A stretch of DNA of 64,000 nt from Streptomyces cyaneochromogenes (GTDB lineage: Bacteria > Actinomycetota > Actinomycetes > Streptomycetales > Streptomycetaceae). The translations under genes and the position numbers were made by a program. Positions 44,577 through 53,254 of the stretch are shown piece after piece (position 1 is the stretch's first letter; each line of letters opens with the position of its first letter). The notes below the pieces were generated by a model. The model had not been told where the DNA came from, did not search any database, and saw nothing but the letters and a program-made list of their open reading frames with translations. The stretch is from the NCBI RefSeq assembly GCF_003963535.1, contig NZ_CP034539.1, positions 8,804,001 through 8,868,000 of the forward strand, given 5' to 3'.

Positions 44577-47500
44577 ATGCACGACGAACGCCGCCGCATC
44601 GAAGAGCGCGTCGAGCGCCTCCACAACCAGCGCATCAAGCCCGCGATCTACGCGGCCACCGTTCCCTTCGAGGTCGAGGCCTGGCAGGCACCGGGGGAGC
44701 CCGTCTCCTTCGAGGAGGCCGCGGCCGCCCGGTACGAGCCCTTCGCGATGGACACCCCGTGGGGCCCGCCCTGGGGCACCACCTGGTTCCGCATGCGCGG
44801 CCGGGTGCCCGCCGAGTGGGCCGGACGCCGCGTCGAGGCCGTGATCGACCTCGGCTTCGTCGGCGACTGGCCCGGCAACCAGGCCGAGGCCCTGGTCCAC
44901 CTGCCCGACGGCCGGCCCCTGAAGGCGGTCAACCCGCTCAACCAGTACGTGCCGATCGGCAACCCCGTCTCGGGCGGCGAGGAGATCGACTACCTGGTCG
45001 AGGCCGCCTCCAACCCCGACATCCTGGCCAATGACTTCGCGGCCCCCACCCCGCTCGGCGACATCCGCACCGCGGGCGACAAGCCCCTCTACACCTTCCA
45101 GCGCGCCGACATCGCCGTCCTGGACGAGGAGGTCTGGCACCTCGACCTGGACCTGCAGGTGCTGCGCGGGCTCATGGTCCACCTCGGCGAGCACGAGCCC
45201 CGCCGCCACGAGATCATGCACGCCCTCGACCGGGCCATGGACGCCCTGGACCTGGACGACATCGCCGGCAGCGCCACCGCCGTCCGCGCGATCCTCGCCC
45301 CCGTCCTGGCCCGCCCCGCCCACGCCAGCGCGCACACCGTCTCCGGCGTCGGCCACGCCCACATCGACTCGGCGTGGCTGTGGCCCATCCGCGAGACCAA
45401 GCGCAAGACGTCCCGCACCTTCTCCAACGTCACGTCGCTGGCCGACGAGTACGACGACTTCATCTTCGCCTGCTCGCAGGCCCAGCAGTACGAGTGGGTG
45501 CGCGACAACTATCCGCACGTGTGGGCCCGGATCCAGGAGTCCGTGAAGAAGGGCCAGTGGGCGCCGGTCGGCGGCATGTGGGTCGAGGCCGACGGCAACC
45601 TGCCCGGCGGCGAGGCCATCGCCCGCCAGCTCATCCACGGCAAGCGGTTCTTCATCGAGCACTTCGGCGTCGAGACCAAGGGCGTCTGGCTGCCGGACTC
45701 CTTCGGCTACACCGCCGCCTACCCGCAGCTCGCCAAGCTGGCGGGCAACGAGTGGTTCCTCACCCAGAAGATCTCCTGGAACCAGACCAACAAGTTCCCC
45801 CACCACACCTTCTGGTGGGAGGGCATCGACGGCACCCGCATCTTCACCCACTTCCCGCCCGTCGACACCTACAACGCCCGCTTCAGCGGCGAGGAGATGG
45901 ACCGCGCCGTCCGCAACTACTCCGAGAAGGGCGGCGGCACGCGCTCCCTCGCCCCCTTCGGCTGGGGCGACGGCGGTGGCGGCCCCACCCGCGAGATCAT
46001 GGAGCGGGCACGCCGGCTGGCCGACCTGGAGGGCTCGCCCAAGGTCGTCATCGAGCACCCCGACGAGTTCTTCGCCCAGGCCCGCGCGGAGTACGAGGAC
46101 GCCCCCGTATGGGTCGGCGAGCTGTACCTGGAGCTCCACCGGGCGACGTACACCTCCCAGGCCCGCACCAAGCAGGGCAACCGCCGCAGCGAACACCGGC
46201 TCCGCGAGGCCGAGCTGTGGGCGACGACCGCGGCCCTGCACGCGCCGGGCTACGCGTACCCGTACGAGAAGCTCGACCGGCTCTGGAAGACCGTCCTCCT
46301 CCACCAGTTCCACGACATCCTGCCGGGGTCGTCCATCGCCTGGGTGCACCGCGAGGCCGAGGCCGAATACGCCAGGGTGGCCGAGGAACTGGAGGCCCTG
46401 ACGGCGGAGGCGGTTGCCGCGCTCGGCGGTGGTCAGGCCCGGGTCTTCAACACGAGCCCGTTCGAGCGTGCCGAGGTGGTCCGTACGGCCGAGGGCGCAC
46501 CGGCGTACGTGAAGGTGCCCGCGAGCGGCAGCGCGCCCCTCGACGCCGCCGAGCCCGCGCATCCGGTCTCGGTCTCCGGCCGTGTCCTCGACAACGGCCT
46601 GATCCGGGTCGAGGTGGCGCAGGACGGCACACTGGCCTCCGTACGGGACCTGCGGGCCGGCCGAGAGGTCCTGGCGGAGAAGGGCAACCTGCTGCGCCTG
46701 CACACCGACCTGCCCAACTACTGGGACGCCTGGGACATCGACAAGCACTACAGGAACCGCTTCACCGACCTGCTGGAGGCCGAGTCGGTCACCGTGGTCG
46801 AGGCGGACCCGCTGGTCGGCGCGATCCGGGTCGAGCGCGCCTTCGGCAAGGGCTCGAAGCTCACCCAGACGATCACGGTCCGGGCCGGCAGCCCCCGTAT
46901 CGACTTCGAGACCGAGATCGACTGGCACGAGGCCGAGAAGATCCTCAAGGCCGGCTTCCCGGTGGACATCCGCGCCCCGCACTCCTCCGCCGAGATCCAG
47001 TTCGGCCACATCCAGCGCCCCACCCACACCAACACCAGCTGGGAGGCGGCCCGCTTCGAGGTCTCCGGCCACCGCTGGGTACACATCGCCGAGCCCGGCT
47101 ACGGCGTCGCCGTCATCAACGACTCGACGTACGGCCACGACGTGACCCGCACGGTCCGCGAGGACGGCGGTACGACGACCCGGGTCAGCCTCAGCCTGGT
47201 GCGCGCCCCGCGCGTCCCGGACCCCGAGGCCGACCAGGGCATGCACCGCTTCACCTACTCCCTGCTTCCCGGCGCGAGCATCGAGGACGCCGTCGCCGAG
47301 GGCTACTCCCTCAACCTCCCCCTGCGGGTGGCGGACGCGGCGGGCGCGCCCGAGCCGGTCGTCTCCGTGGACGGCGACGGGGTGACCGTCGAGGCGGTCA
47401 AGCTGGCCGACGACCGGTCCGGCGACGTCGTCGTACGCCTCTACGAGTCCCGAGGCGGCCGGGCGACCGGCGTCGTCCGCACCGGCTTCCCGCTCGCTGG

Positions 47501-47633
47501 CGCCCAGGTGACCGACCTGCTGGAGCGCCCGCTGGCAAAGGACGCGGACGTCACCGCGGACGGCGGGGTGGCGGTCGCCCTGCGCCCGTTCCAGGTCCTC
47601 ACGCTCCGCCTGAAGCGCGCCGAGGGGAGCTGA
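44577..47633 (+). CDS. GH38 alpha-mannosidase
   Basis: A 1018-aa cytosolic GH38 enzyme of class II type. The zinc site begins GHAHIDSAWLWPIRETKRK (His-x-Asp). The nucleophile Asp lies in GVWLPDSFGYTAAYPQ, with WVEADGNLPGGEA upstream. Middle helical domain about 540-640; the C-terminal beta-sandwich ends with FQVLTLRLKR. It hydrolyses alpha-mannosides, probably imported N-glycan or yeast mannan fragments. It follows GH4 by 48 bp and precedes GH29 by 4 bp. Confidence 0.95.
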   Translation: MHDERRRIEERVERLHNQRIKPAIYAATVPFEVEAWQAPGEPVSFEEAAAARYEPFAMDTPWGPPWGTTWFRMRGRVPAEWAGRRVEAVIDLGFVGDWPGNQAEALVHLPDGRPLKAVNPLNQYVPIGNPVSGGEEIDYLVEAASNPDILANDFAAPTPLGDIRTAGDKPLYTFQRADIAVLDEEVWHLDLDLQVLRGLMVHLGEHEPRRHEIMHALDRAMDALDLDDIAGSATAVRAILAPVLARPAHASAHTVSGVGHAHIDSAWLWPIRETKRKTSRTFSNVTSLADEYDDFIFACSQAQQYEWVRDNYPHVWARIQESVKKGQWAPVGGMWVEADGNLPGGEAIARQLIHGKRFFIEHFGVETKGVWLPDSFGYTAAYPQLAKLAGNEWFLTQKISWNQTNKFPHHTFWWEGIDGTRIFTHFPPVDTYNARFSGEEMDRAVRNYSEKGGGTRSLAPFGWGDGGGGPTREIMERARRLADLEGSPKVVIEHPDEFFAQARAEYEDAPVWVGELYLELHRATYTSQARTKQGNRRSEHRLREAELWATTAALHAPGYAYPYEKLDRLWKTVLLHQFHDILPGSSIAWVHREAEAEYARVAEELEALTAEAVAALGGGQARVFNTSPFERAEVVRTAEGAPAYVKVPASGSAPLDAAEPAHPVSVSGRVLDNGLIRVEVAQDGTLASVRDLRAGREVLAEKGNLLRLHTDLPNYWDAWDIDKHYRNRFTDLLEAESVTVVEADPLVGAIRVERAFGKGSKLTQTITVRAGSPRIDFETEIDWHEAEKILKAGFPVDIRAPHSSAEIQFGHIQRPTHTNTSWEAARFEVSGHRWVHIAEPGYGVAVINDSTYGHDVTRTVREDGGTTTRVSLSLVRAPRVPDPEADQGMHRFTYSLLPGASIEDAVAEGYSLNLPLRVADAAGAPEPVVSVDGDGVTVEAVKLADDRSGDVVVRLYESRGGRATGVVRTGFPLAGAQVTDLLERPLAKDADVTADGGVAVALRPFQVLTLRLKRAEGS

Positions 47634-47637
47634 GCCG

Positions 47638-48888
47638 GTGCCGATGCAACCCTGGTTCACCGACGCCAAGTTGGGGATCTTCATCCACTGGGGCATCTAT
47701 GCCGTGGACGGCGTACAGGAGTCCTGGTCGTTCTACGACGACATCGTCCCGTACGACCGGTACATGTCCCAGTTCGACCGCTTCACCGCTTCCCGCTACG
47801 ACCCGCGCGACTGGGCGAAGCTGTTCGCGCGGGCCGGCGCCCGGTACGCCGTCCTGACCAGCCGCCACCACGACGGCGTGGCCCTCTGGGACACGGCCCA
47901 CGGCGATCTGAACGTGGGCCGGGACCTGATCGGCGGCTACTCGGACGCCCTGCGCGAGCAGGGCCTCAAGGTCGGCCTGTACTACTCGCACTCGGACTGG
48001 AGCCACCCCGACTACGCCTCCACGCGCAAGCCGGGCCGCCCGCCGGAGCTGGAGGACAACCGCTACTCCGAAGTCGCCGCGGAATTCGAGGACCTGGACG
48101 CCTGGGAACGCTTTCTCGCCTACCGGGACGGCCAGATCCGCGAACTCACCTCCCGCTACAAGCCGGACCTTCTGTGGTTCGACGGCGAGTGGGACCGCAG
48201 CGAGGAGCAGTGGCGCATCCCCGAACTGGCCGCGCTCATCCGCTCCGAGGTGCCGGACGTCGTATTCAACGCCCGCATGCTCAGCGAGGGCGACTACGCG
48301 ACGCCGGAGCAGGGCGCCCCGGTCATTCCGCCGGATGGCCCCTGGGAACTCTGCCTGACCCTCAACGACTCCTGGGGCCACCAGCACCACGACCACAACC
48401 ACAAGTCGGTCGACCAACTGGTCCGCTACTTCACGGAGACGATCGGGGGAGGGGGCAACCTGCTGCTCAGTGTCGGTCCGAGGGAGGACGGCACGATCCC
48501 GCAGGAGCACGTCGAGCGCCTGGAGGGGCTCGGCGACTGGATCGCGAAGCACGCGGAGGCGGTGTACGGCACCGAGCGCGGTCTCCCGGCCGGACACCAC
48601 TACGGCCCGAGCACCCTCTCCAAGGACCGCCGCACCCTGTACCTGATCCTCTTCGACGCCCCGCGCGCAGAGATCAACGTACGCGGGCTGCTCGGTTCGG
48701 TACGCCGGGTCACGGTGCTCGGCAGCGGCACGGAACTCGCCCACCGCATCACCGGCGGCCTGCACGAGACGCCGGGCGTCCTGTGGATCGAACCGCCCGC
48801 CGCGGCGGACCTCGACCCGCACGCCACGGTGCTGGCCGTGGAGTTGGACGGCGAGCTGGAGCTGTACCGGGGCTCGGGCCGCTTCTGA
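47638..48888 (+). CDS. GH29 alpha-L-fucosidase
   Basis: A 416-aa GH29 enzyme. Typical landmarks are KLGIFIHWGIYAVDG, ARYAVLTSRHHDGVALWDT, and the nucleophile Asp182 in LLWFDGEWD, followed by NLLLSVGPREDGTIP. There is no signal peptide. I use the GTG at 47638 (AGGGGAG 8 nt upstream) over the ATG two codons later. Combined with the mannosidase and beta-galactosidase, it suggests use of fucosylated, mannose-rich glycoprotein glycans. Confidence 0.94.
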   Translation: MPMQPWFTDAKLGIFIHWGIYAVDGVQESWSFYDDIVPYDRYMSQFDRFTASRYDPRDWAKLFARAGARYAVLTSRHHDGVALWDTAHGDLNVGRDLIGGYSDALREQGLKVGLYYSHSDWSHPDYASTRKPGRPPELEDNRYSEVAAEFEDLDAWERFLAYRDGQIRELTSRYKPDLLWFDGEWDRSEEQWRIPELAALIRSEVPDVVFNARMLSEGDYATPEQGAPVIPPDGPWELCLTLNDSWGHQHHDHNHKSVDQLVRYFTETIGGGGNLLLSVGPREDGTIPQEHVERLEGLGDWIAKHAEAVYGTERGLPAGHHYGPSTLSKDRRTLYLILFDAPRAEINVRGLLGSVRRVTVLGSGTELAHRITGGLHETPGVLWIEPPAAADLDPHATVLAVELDGELELYRGSGRF

Positions 48889-48917
48889 CCCCTTCAGGCC
48901 CCGAGGGTCAACTCGGA

Positions 48918-48954
48918 CCGGTCGGCCGCCGCCCCCGTGACAGCGGTCGGCCGG
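48918..48954 (+). terminator. hairpin terminator after GH29
   Basis: CCGGTCGGCCGC pairs with GCGGTCGGCCGG over 12 positions (two G-U wobbles on RNA) around a 13-nt loop, 29 bp after the GH29 stop. Confidence 0.6.
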
Positions 48955-48986
48955 CCCGAATCCCCCGTGCTTCCCCTGCTTCCCCC

Positions 48987-49020
48987 GTTGTGGTGCGTTC
49001 CCCGTTGTGGTGCGTTCCCC
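48987..49020. repeat. two tandem copies of a 17-bp unit
   Basis: GTTGTGGTGCGTTCCCC is repeated exactly at 48987-49003 and 49004-49020, inside a C/T-rich low-complexity stretch (48962-49040) between convergent GH29 and GH18 genes. Probably replication slippage; no function seen. Confidence 0.85.
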
Positions 49021-49127
49021 CGTACCCCGTTGTTCCCCCGTTGCCTTTCACTCCTATGAGCGCGCGGTCGGCGCCCTGATACACCCTCCGGGAAAGAAAG
49101 TTTCTCCGGGCGCGGGCGACCGCGGCC

Positions 49128-50813
49128 TCAGCCGGTGAACCCGGCCGTGATGGACGTGAACTGCCAGTTGCTCTGGCTGATCCCGGAGCAGTTGCTCGTC
49201 ACGCCGCCGCCCGGGCAGGGCCGGTCGCGGTTGACCGACCAGAAGGCGAGACGGGCGATGTGGTGGGAGTTCGCCCAGTCGCGGATCTGGGTCCAGGTCG
49301 CGGGCGAGGTGAGCTCCTGCTGGTCGGACAGGCCGTTCATGCCGGAGATGCCGATGCGGGCGTAGGCCGTGGCGTCGTCCCACCCGAAGGTGGACTTCAG
49401 CTTGTTCTTCAGCCCTTCCGTGGCGTTCACGGTGTTGCCGTACATGTCGGCACCGCCGCCGAAGTCGAACGGCATGATCGTGAAGACGTCGATGTCCGCG
49501 TTGAGCGCCTTGGCCTGCTCGATGAGCCGGTTGCCCCAGTAGGTCGGGCCGGTCGTCGAGGTGCCGAAGGTGATGATGGTCCGCAGCCCCGGGTTGTTCG
49601 CCTTGACGATCTTCAGGGCGTTCAGGATCCGGTCCTGCACGGTCGCGTTCTCGAACTCGTCGGTGTTCTCGATGTCGACGTCGATCGCCTTGAGCCCGTA
49701 CGCGTCGATGACCTTCTGATAGGCCCCCGCCAGCGCCTCCGCCGACGAGCAATTCGGCCCGAGCTTGTTGCCGCTCCACCCGCCGATCGACGGCACGATG
49801 TCACCGCCCGCGGAGCGGATGGAGTTGATGACGCTCTGGTCGTTGCCGCCGGTCAGCGCACGCTGCCCGTCCCAGGCGGGGTTGCAGCCCCCGGAGGACA
49901 GGATGAACGCCATCGTGTACCACTTGATGCCGGTCGCGCTCATCACCGAGGTGGCGCTCGGCGGGTCGCCCCAGCCCAGGTACAGATAGGGCGCGGCCTG
50001 CTTGAAGCCGGTACCGCCACCGCCGCCGGGGTCCGTCGTGACGGTGACGGCGTTGGAGGCCCCGGACACGTTCCCGGCCGCGTCCCGGGCCTTCACCGTG
50101 AAGGTGTGGCTCGTACTCGGCGACAGGCCGCTGACCGTGGCACTCGTCCCCGACACGCTGAGCACCTGGGCGGCGCCCCGGTAGATGTCGTACGCCGTCA
50201 CCCCGACGTTGTCCGTCGAGGCGTTCCACGCCAGCGACACGCTCGACGACGTCTTGCCGGTGGACCGCAGGCTGCCCGGCACGCTCGGCGCCTGACTGTC
50301 CGATCCGCCGCCACCGGGCCCGTCGAGGCTGATGTCGTCGGCGTGGTAGGTGCCCTGGGCGTACCAGCCATGGACGTAGACGGTGGCGCTGGTCTGCGAC
50401 GCGCCGGTCGTGAAGGAGACGGACAGTCGGCTGTACGCCGACGGAGACGACGTCCATGTCGAGGCACCGCCGTCCACGCCGAGGTAGACGTAGGATCCGC
50501 GCACCCAGCCGCTGAGCGTGTACGCCGTGTTCGGCTGGACCGAGAGGGTCTGTCCGCATTTGGCGATGTCGCTCGAACTGACCGCCCCGGCAAGGGCTTT
50601 GGAGCCGCCGTGCACGGGGGAGGAGACGACCGACCCGAGGCTGCCGGAGCAGGACCAGGGGGAGAGGGAACCGGATTCGAAGCCGGGGTTGGTGAGGATG
50701 TTGGCCGCCTGGGCCGTACCGGGAAGCGCGACGGCTCCGGCGACGGCGAGTGCGGCGGAGCCGAGCAGGGCGAGAAGGCGACGTCTGAGACGTCTGAGGG
50801 GTTGGTTGCGCAC
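49128..50813 (-). CDS. secreted GH18 chitinase with N-terminal CBM and FnIII domain
   Basis: A 561-aa secreted enzyme. Residues 1-36 are the signal peptide. About 38-170 is a jelly-roll carbohydrate-binding module (NILTNPGFESGSLSPWSCSG). About 185-272 is a fibronectin type III domain after a Gly/Ser linker. About 285-561 is GH18. The catalytic strand reads K375-A-I-D378-V-D380-I-E382, so the catalytic Glu and two Asp are kept but the first Asp of DxxDxDxE is Lys. GTG start at 50813 after AGGGAG. Upstream repeats match streptomycete chitinase promoters. The enzyme should cleave chitin outside the cell. Confidence 0.93.
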   Translation of the reverse strand: MRNQPLRRLRRRLLALLGSAALAVAGAVALPGTAQAANILTNPGFESGSLSPWSCSGSLGSVVSSPVHGGSKALAGAVSSSDIAKCGQTLSVQPNTAYTLSGWVRGSYVYLGVDGGASTWTSSPSAYSRLSVSFTTGASQTSATVYVHGWYAQGTYHADDISLDGPGGGGSDSQAPSVPGSLRSTGKTSSSVSLAWNASTDNVGVTAYDIYRGAAQVLSVSGTSATVSGLSPSTSHTFTVKARDAAGNVSGASNAVTVTTDPGGGGGTGFKQAAPYLYLGWGDPPSATSVMSATGIKWYTMAFILSSGGCNPAWDGQRALTGGNDQSVINSIRSAGGDIVPSIGGWSGNKLGPNCSSAEALAGAYQKVIDAYGLKAIDVDIENTDEFENATVQDRILNALKIVKANNPGLRTIITFGTSTTGPTYWGNRLIEQAKALNADIDVFTIMPFDFGGGADMYGNTVNATEGLKNKLKSTFGWDDATAYARIGISGMNGLSDQQELTSPATWTQIRDWANSHHIARLAFWSVNRDRPCPGGGVTSNCSGISQSNWQFTSITAGFTG

Positions 50814-50880
50814 GCGATCTCCCTGGGGAATGTGGGGTGTTCGGGAGTGCACGAGGTGCAGAGAGGTACGCAGACCAAGT

Positions 50881-50932
50881 TGGTATGGACCAATCCCTCT
50901 GTCAAGCTCTGACGCCGGGATTGGTCCACACC
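50881..50932. promoter_or_regulatory. chitinase-type promoter repeats (DasR-box-like)
   Basis: TGGTATGGACCA at 50881-50892 (TGGTCCATACCA read toward the chitinase) is a TGGT-N4-ACCA dyad; TGGTCCACACC lies at 50922-50932, and a third partial copy, TGGTCTGCGTACC, is on the minus strand just downstream of the first. They match the TGGTC-containing direct repeats and dre boxes of streptomycete chitinase promoters and sit 68-120 bp before the GH18 start. Confidence 0.68.
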
Positions 50933-50948
50933 GGGGAGGTGACGTCCT

Positions 50949-51004
50949 TCAGGGGCGCGGGGAACTGCGCGACAAGCCACAAACAACCCGCACCCGGCAG
51001 ACAA
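50949..51004. repeat. dispersed intergenic repeat (GGGGCGCGGGGAACTGCGCG type)
   Basis: The stretch with core GGGGCGCGGGGAACTGCGCG, followed by ACAAGCCAC and CCCGCACCCGGCAG, is one I recognise as very common between genes of many Streptomyces. It can fold as GCGC-loop-GCGC. It lies directly after the stop of the minus-strand ATP-grasp gene, so it may act at transcript ends. Confidence 0.6.
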
Positions 51005-51005
51005 C

Positions 51006-52133
51006 CTAAAGTGGCAGCACCTGAGCCGCCCCCACCGAGTCAACCGCCGGAGGCGCAGGCATCGCCGACAGCAACGGCTCCTCAACCTCCGCCCGCTGCT
51101 GCGGAATGGACACCGGTCGCACCGGCCGCGGTCCCGACACGACCGTGTAGTCCTGACCGACGAACGGCGGTGCAACCTCCCCCGGGTCATCGCCGAGGGC
51201 CAACCGCACAGCCAGCCAAGGCACGTTGACCCCGCACAACGACAGCTGGTGCAACCCACCCGCCGGCCGCGTGTTGACATCCATCAGCACCGGCGTCTCC
51301 CCGAACATCCGGAACTGGATGTTGGACAGGTAGTGCAGCCCGAACCCCTCGGCGATCCGCCGCGCCGGCTCCAGCCACTGCTCCTGCAGGGTGAACCCAC
51401 GACGCCGGCCGTTCTTGCTGCGGCCGATCGCCAGCCGCACCCGGTTGTCCGGCCCGGTGAGGCAGTCCACGGACACCTCGGGCTGCTCGAGGCGCGGCAT
51501 GACCAGCCAGTCCACCGGCTCGTCGGCCCGCCGCAACGCGTCCAGCACCAGATCCAGCTGGACGTACGGCGTGGGGAACCCGTTGAGGTGCATGAGCGAG
51601 AAGGGGGAGCGCGTGATGATCCGGAAACCCACCCCACCCGCACCGGAGGCCGGCTTGAAGCACGCCTTGTACCCGCGCGCCTCCAACTCCTCGACGGCGG
51701 ACTCGAGTTCGTCGGCGGTGCGCACCCGCCACCACGGCGGCACCGGCACCCCGATCGCCTGCACGGCCTCGTACGCGATCACCTTGTCGTGGAAGACCGC
51801 CACGGCCTCCGGCGGCGGCGCCAGCAGCGCCGTGCCGACCGCCTCGAACTCCGCGCGGTGCGCGACGATCGCCGACTGGTGCATCCGCGGCACGAAGACG
51901 TCGATGCCACGGCGCCGGCACTGGGCGAGCGCGTACTCGACGTACCCGGCCGGGGACAGGCCCTCCGGCTCGAGATCGGCGGTGTCGGCGGCGGCCAGCA
52001 CCGGCGAGTCGGCGTCCCCGTGCGTCGCATGGATCTCGACGGCCCGATCGCTGGGATTTCTCCGCAGCTGATCCATGAAGAACACGTTCTCCGCGTACGT
52101 GCGGTTGAGCCAGACGCGTACGCGAGAGACCAT
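51006..52133 (-). CDS. ATP-grasp enzyme of unknown substrate
   Basis: A 375-aa carboxylate-amine ligase-like protein. The ATP-binding lysine loop is ACFKPASGAGGVGFRII; the acidic metal site is PVLMDVNTRPAGGLHQLS. The N-terminal pre-ATP-grasp Rossmann part begins VRVWLNRTYAENVFFMDQL. The C-terminal ~60 residues are Pro/Val-rich and probably disordered. Start at 52133 after GAAAGGA. It stands alone, divergent from a metallophosphoesterase. It resembles the carbamoyl-phosphate-synthase-like ATP-grasp group; the product is unknown. Confidence 0.85.
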   Translation of the reverse strand: MVSRVRVWLNRTYAENVFFMDQLRRNPSDRAVEIHATHGDADSPVLAAADTADLEPEGLSPAGYVEYALAQCRRRGIDVFVPRMHQSAIVAHRAEFEAVGTALLAPPPEAVAVFHDKVIAYEAVQAIGVPVPPWWRVRTADELESAVEELEARGYKACFKPASGAGGVGFRIITRSPFSLMHLNGFPTPYVQLDLVLDALRRADEPVDWLVMPRLEQPEVSVDCLTGPDNRVRLAIGRSKNGRRRGFTLQEQWLEPARRIAEGFGLHYLSNIQFRMFGETPVLMDVNTRPAGGLHQLSLCGVNVPWLAVRLALGDDPGEVAPPFVGQDYTVVSGPRPVRPVSIPQQRAEVEEPLLSAMPAPPAVDSVGAAQVLPL

Positions 52134-52393
52134 GCAGGGCCGTCCTTTCGGGGTTCGCGGGCAGGGCAAAGCAGGCCCGTACCCGGGCAGGGTGTTTGGA
52201 GGGACACCAAAATCGCCCCGTGCGAAGGGACGTTCAAGGCGGTGGTGTTGGGGCGATCATACGGCTTTCAAAGGGCGCCGCGTGCAACGTACGTGTTACG
52301 GATTTCGCGATCATGTCGACGTGATCCCGCCTTGTCCTCGCGCGGCACCATATGGTCTCGTGGAGTCGTTCGGGTGATCGAAAGGGGCGAGGG

Positions 52394-53254
52394 GTGACGT
52401 CGACGGCCGGCGGTGGCGGACAGTTGCTGGCCATCAGCGACCTGCACATCGGCTACGAGGAGAACCGCGCCCTGGTCGAGAAGATGCGCCCCGGCTCGGA
52501 CGAGGACTGGCTGCTCGTCGCCGGTGACGTGGCCGAGACCGTGGCGGACATCCGCTGGGCCCTCGAGACCCTCGCCGGGCGCTTTCGCAAGGTCGTCTGG
52601 GCGCCGGGCAACCACGAACTGTGGACCCACCCCAAGGACTCCGTCACCCTGCGCGGCGTCGCCCGCTACGAGCACCTGGTCGACCTGTGCCGGGAACTCG
52701 GCGTGATCACCCCCGAGGACCCCTACCCCATCTGGGACGGCCCCGGCGGCCCGGTGGCCGTGGCCCCGCTGTTCCTGCTGTACGACTACTCCTTCCTGCC
52801 CTCCGGCTGCACCACCAAGGAGGAAGGACTGCGGTACGCGCACGGGACCGGGATCGTCTGCAACGACGAGTTCCTGCTGCACCCGGACCCCTACCCGTCC
52901 CGGGAGGCCTGGTGCGAGGCCCGGGTCGCCGAGACCGAGCGCCGGCTCGCCGCACTGCCCGAGGACCTGCCCACCGTCCTCGTCAACCACTACCCGCTGG
53001 ACCGCCATCCCATGGACGTCCTGTGGTACCCCGAGTTCGCCATGTGGTGCGGCACCCGGCTGACCGCGGACTGGCACCGCAGGTTCCGCGTGGAGACCAT
53101 GGTCTACGGCCACCTCCACATCCCGCGCACCACCTGGCACGAGGGCGTCCGCTTCGAGGAGGTGTCGGTGGGGTACCCCCGGGAGTGGCGGAAGCGATCG
53201 GATCCACCGGGGCGGCTGCGCCGGATTCTGCCCAGGGAGGACGGGACCCGTTGA
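52394..53254 (+). CDS. calcineurin-like metallophosphoesterase
   Basis: A 286-aa cytosolic phosphoesterase: LLAISDLHIGYEENR, LLVAGDVAETV, VWAPGNHELW, VLVNHYPL and MVYGHLHIPRT provide the full set of metal ligands. GTG start after GGGGCGAGG. Its TGA lies in a TTGA overlap with the phosphopantetheinyl transferase start, so the two are co-translated. This MPE-Sfp pairing recurs in streptomycetes; the phosphoesterase could act on phosphopantetheine or CoA-related substrates, but that is inference. Confidence 0.92.
   Translation: MTSTAGGGGQLLAISDLHIGYEENRALVEKMRPGSDEDWLLVAGDVAETVADIRWALETLAGRFRKVVWAPGNHELWTHPKDSVTLRGVARYEHLVDLCRELGVITPEDPYPIWDGPGGPVAVAPLFLLYDYSFLPSGCTTKEEGLRYAHGTGIVCNDEFLLHPDPYPSREAWCEARVAETERRLAALPEDLPTVLVNHYPLDRHPMDVLWYPEFAMWCGTRLTADWHRRFRVETMVYGHLHIPRTTWHEGVRFEEVSVGYPREWRKRSDPPGRLRRILPREDGTR

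Noticed and set aside
42792..47696. 1634-aa open frame on the minus strand
   Set aside because: It lies wholly antisense to DeoR, GH4 and GH38, which have clear domains. The translation is low-complexity Gly/Val/Ala/Asp/Arg-rich, the mirror of GC-rich codon bias.
48962..49040. C/T-rich tract considered as a CRISPR-like or mobile repeat
   Set aside because: Only two tandem 17-bp copies without spacers; best explained as slippage.
52212..52257. ATCGCCCC ... GGGGCGAT inverted repeat in the ATP-grasp/phosphoesterase gap
   Set aside because: Arms are only 8 bp with a 30-bp spacer; expected by chance in GC-rich sequence, no supporting copies.
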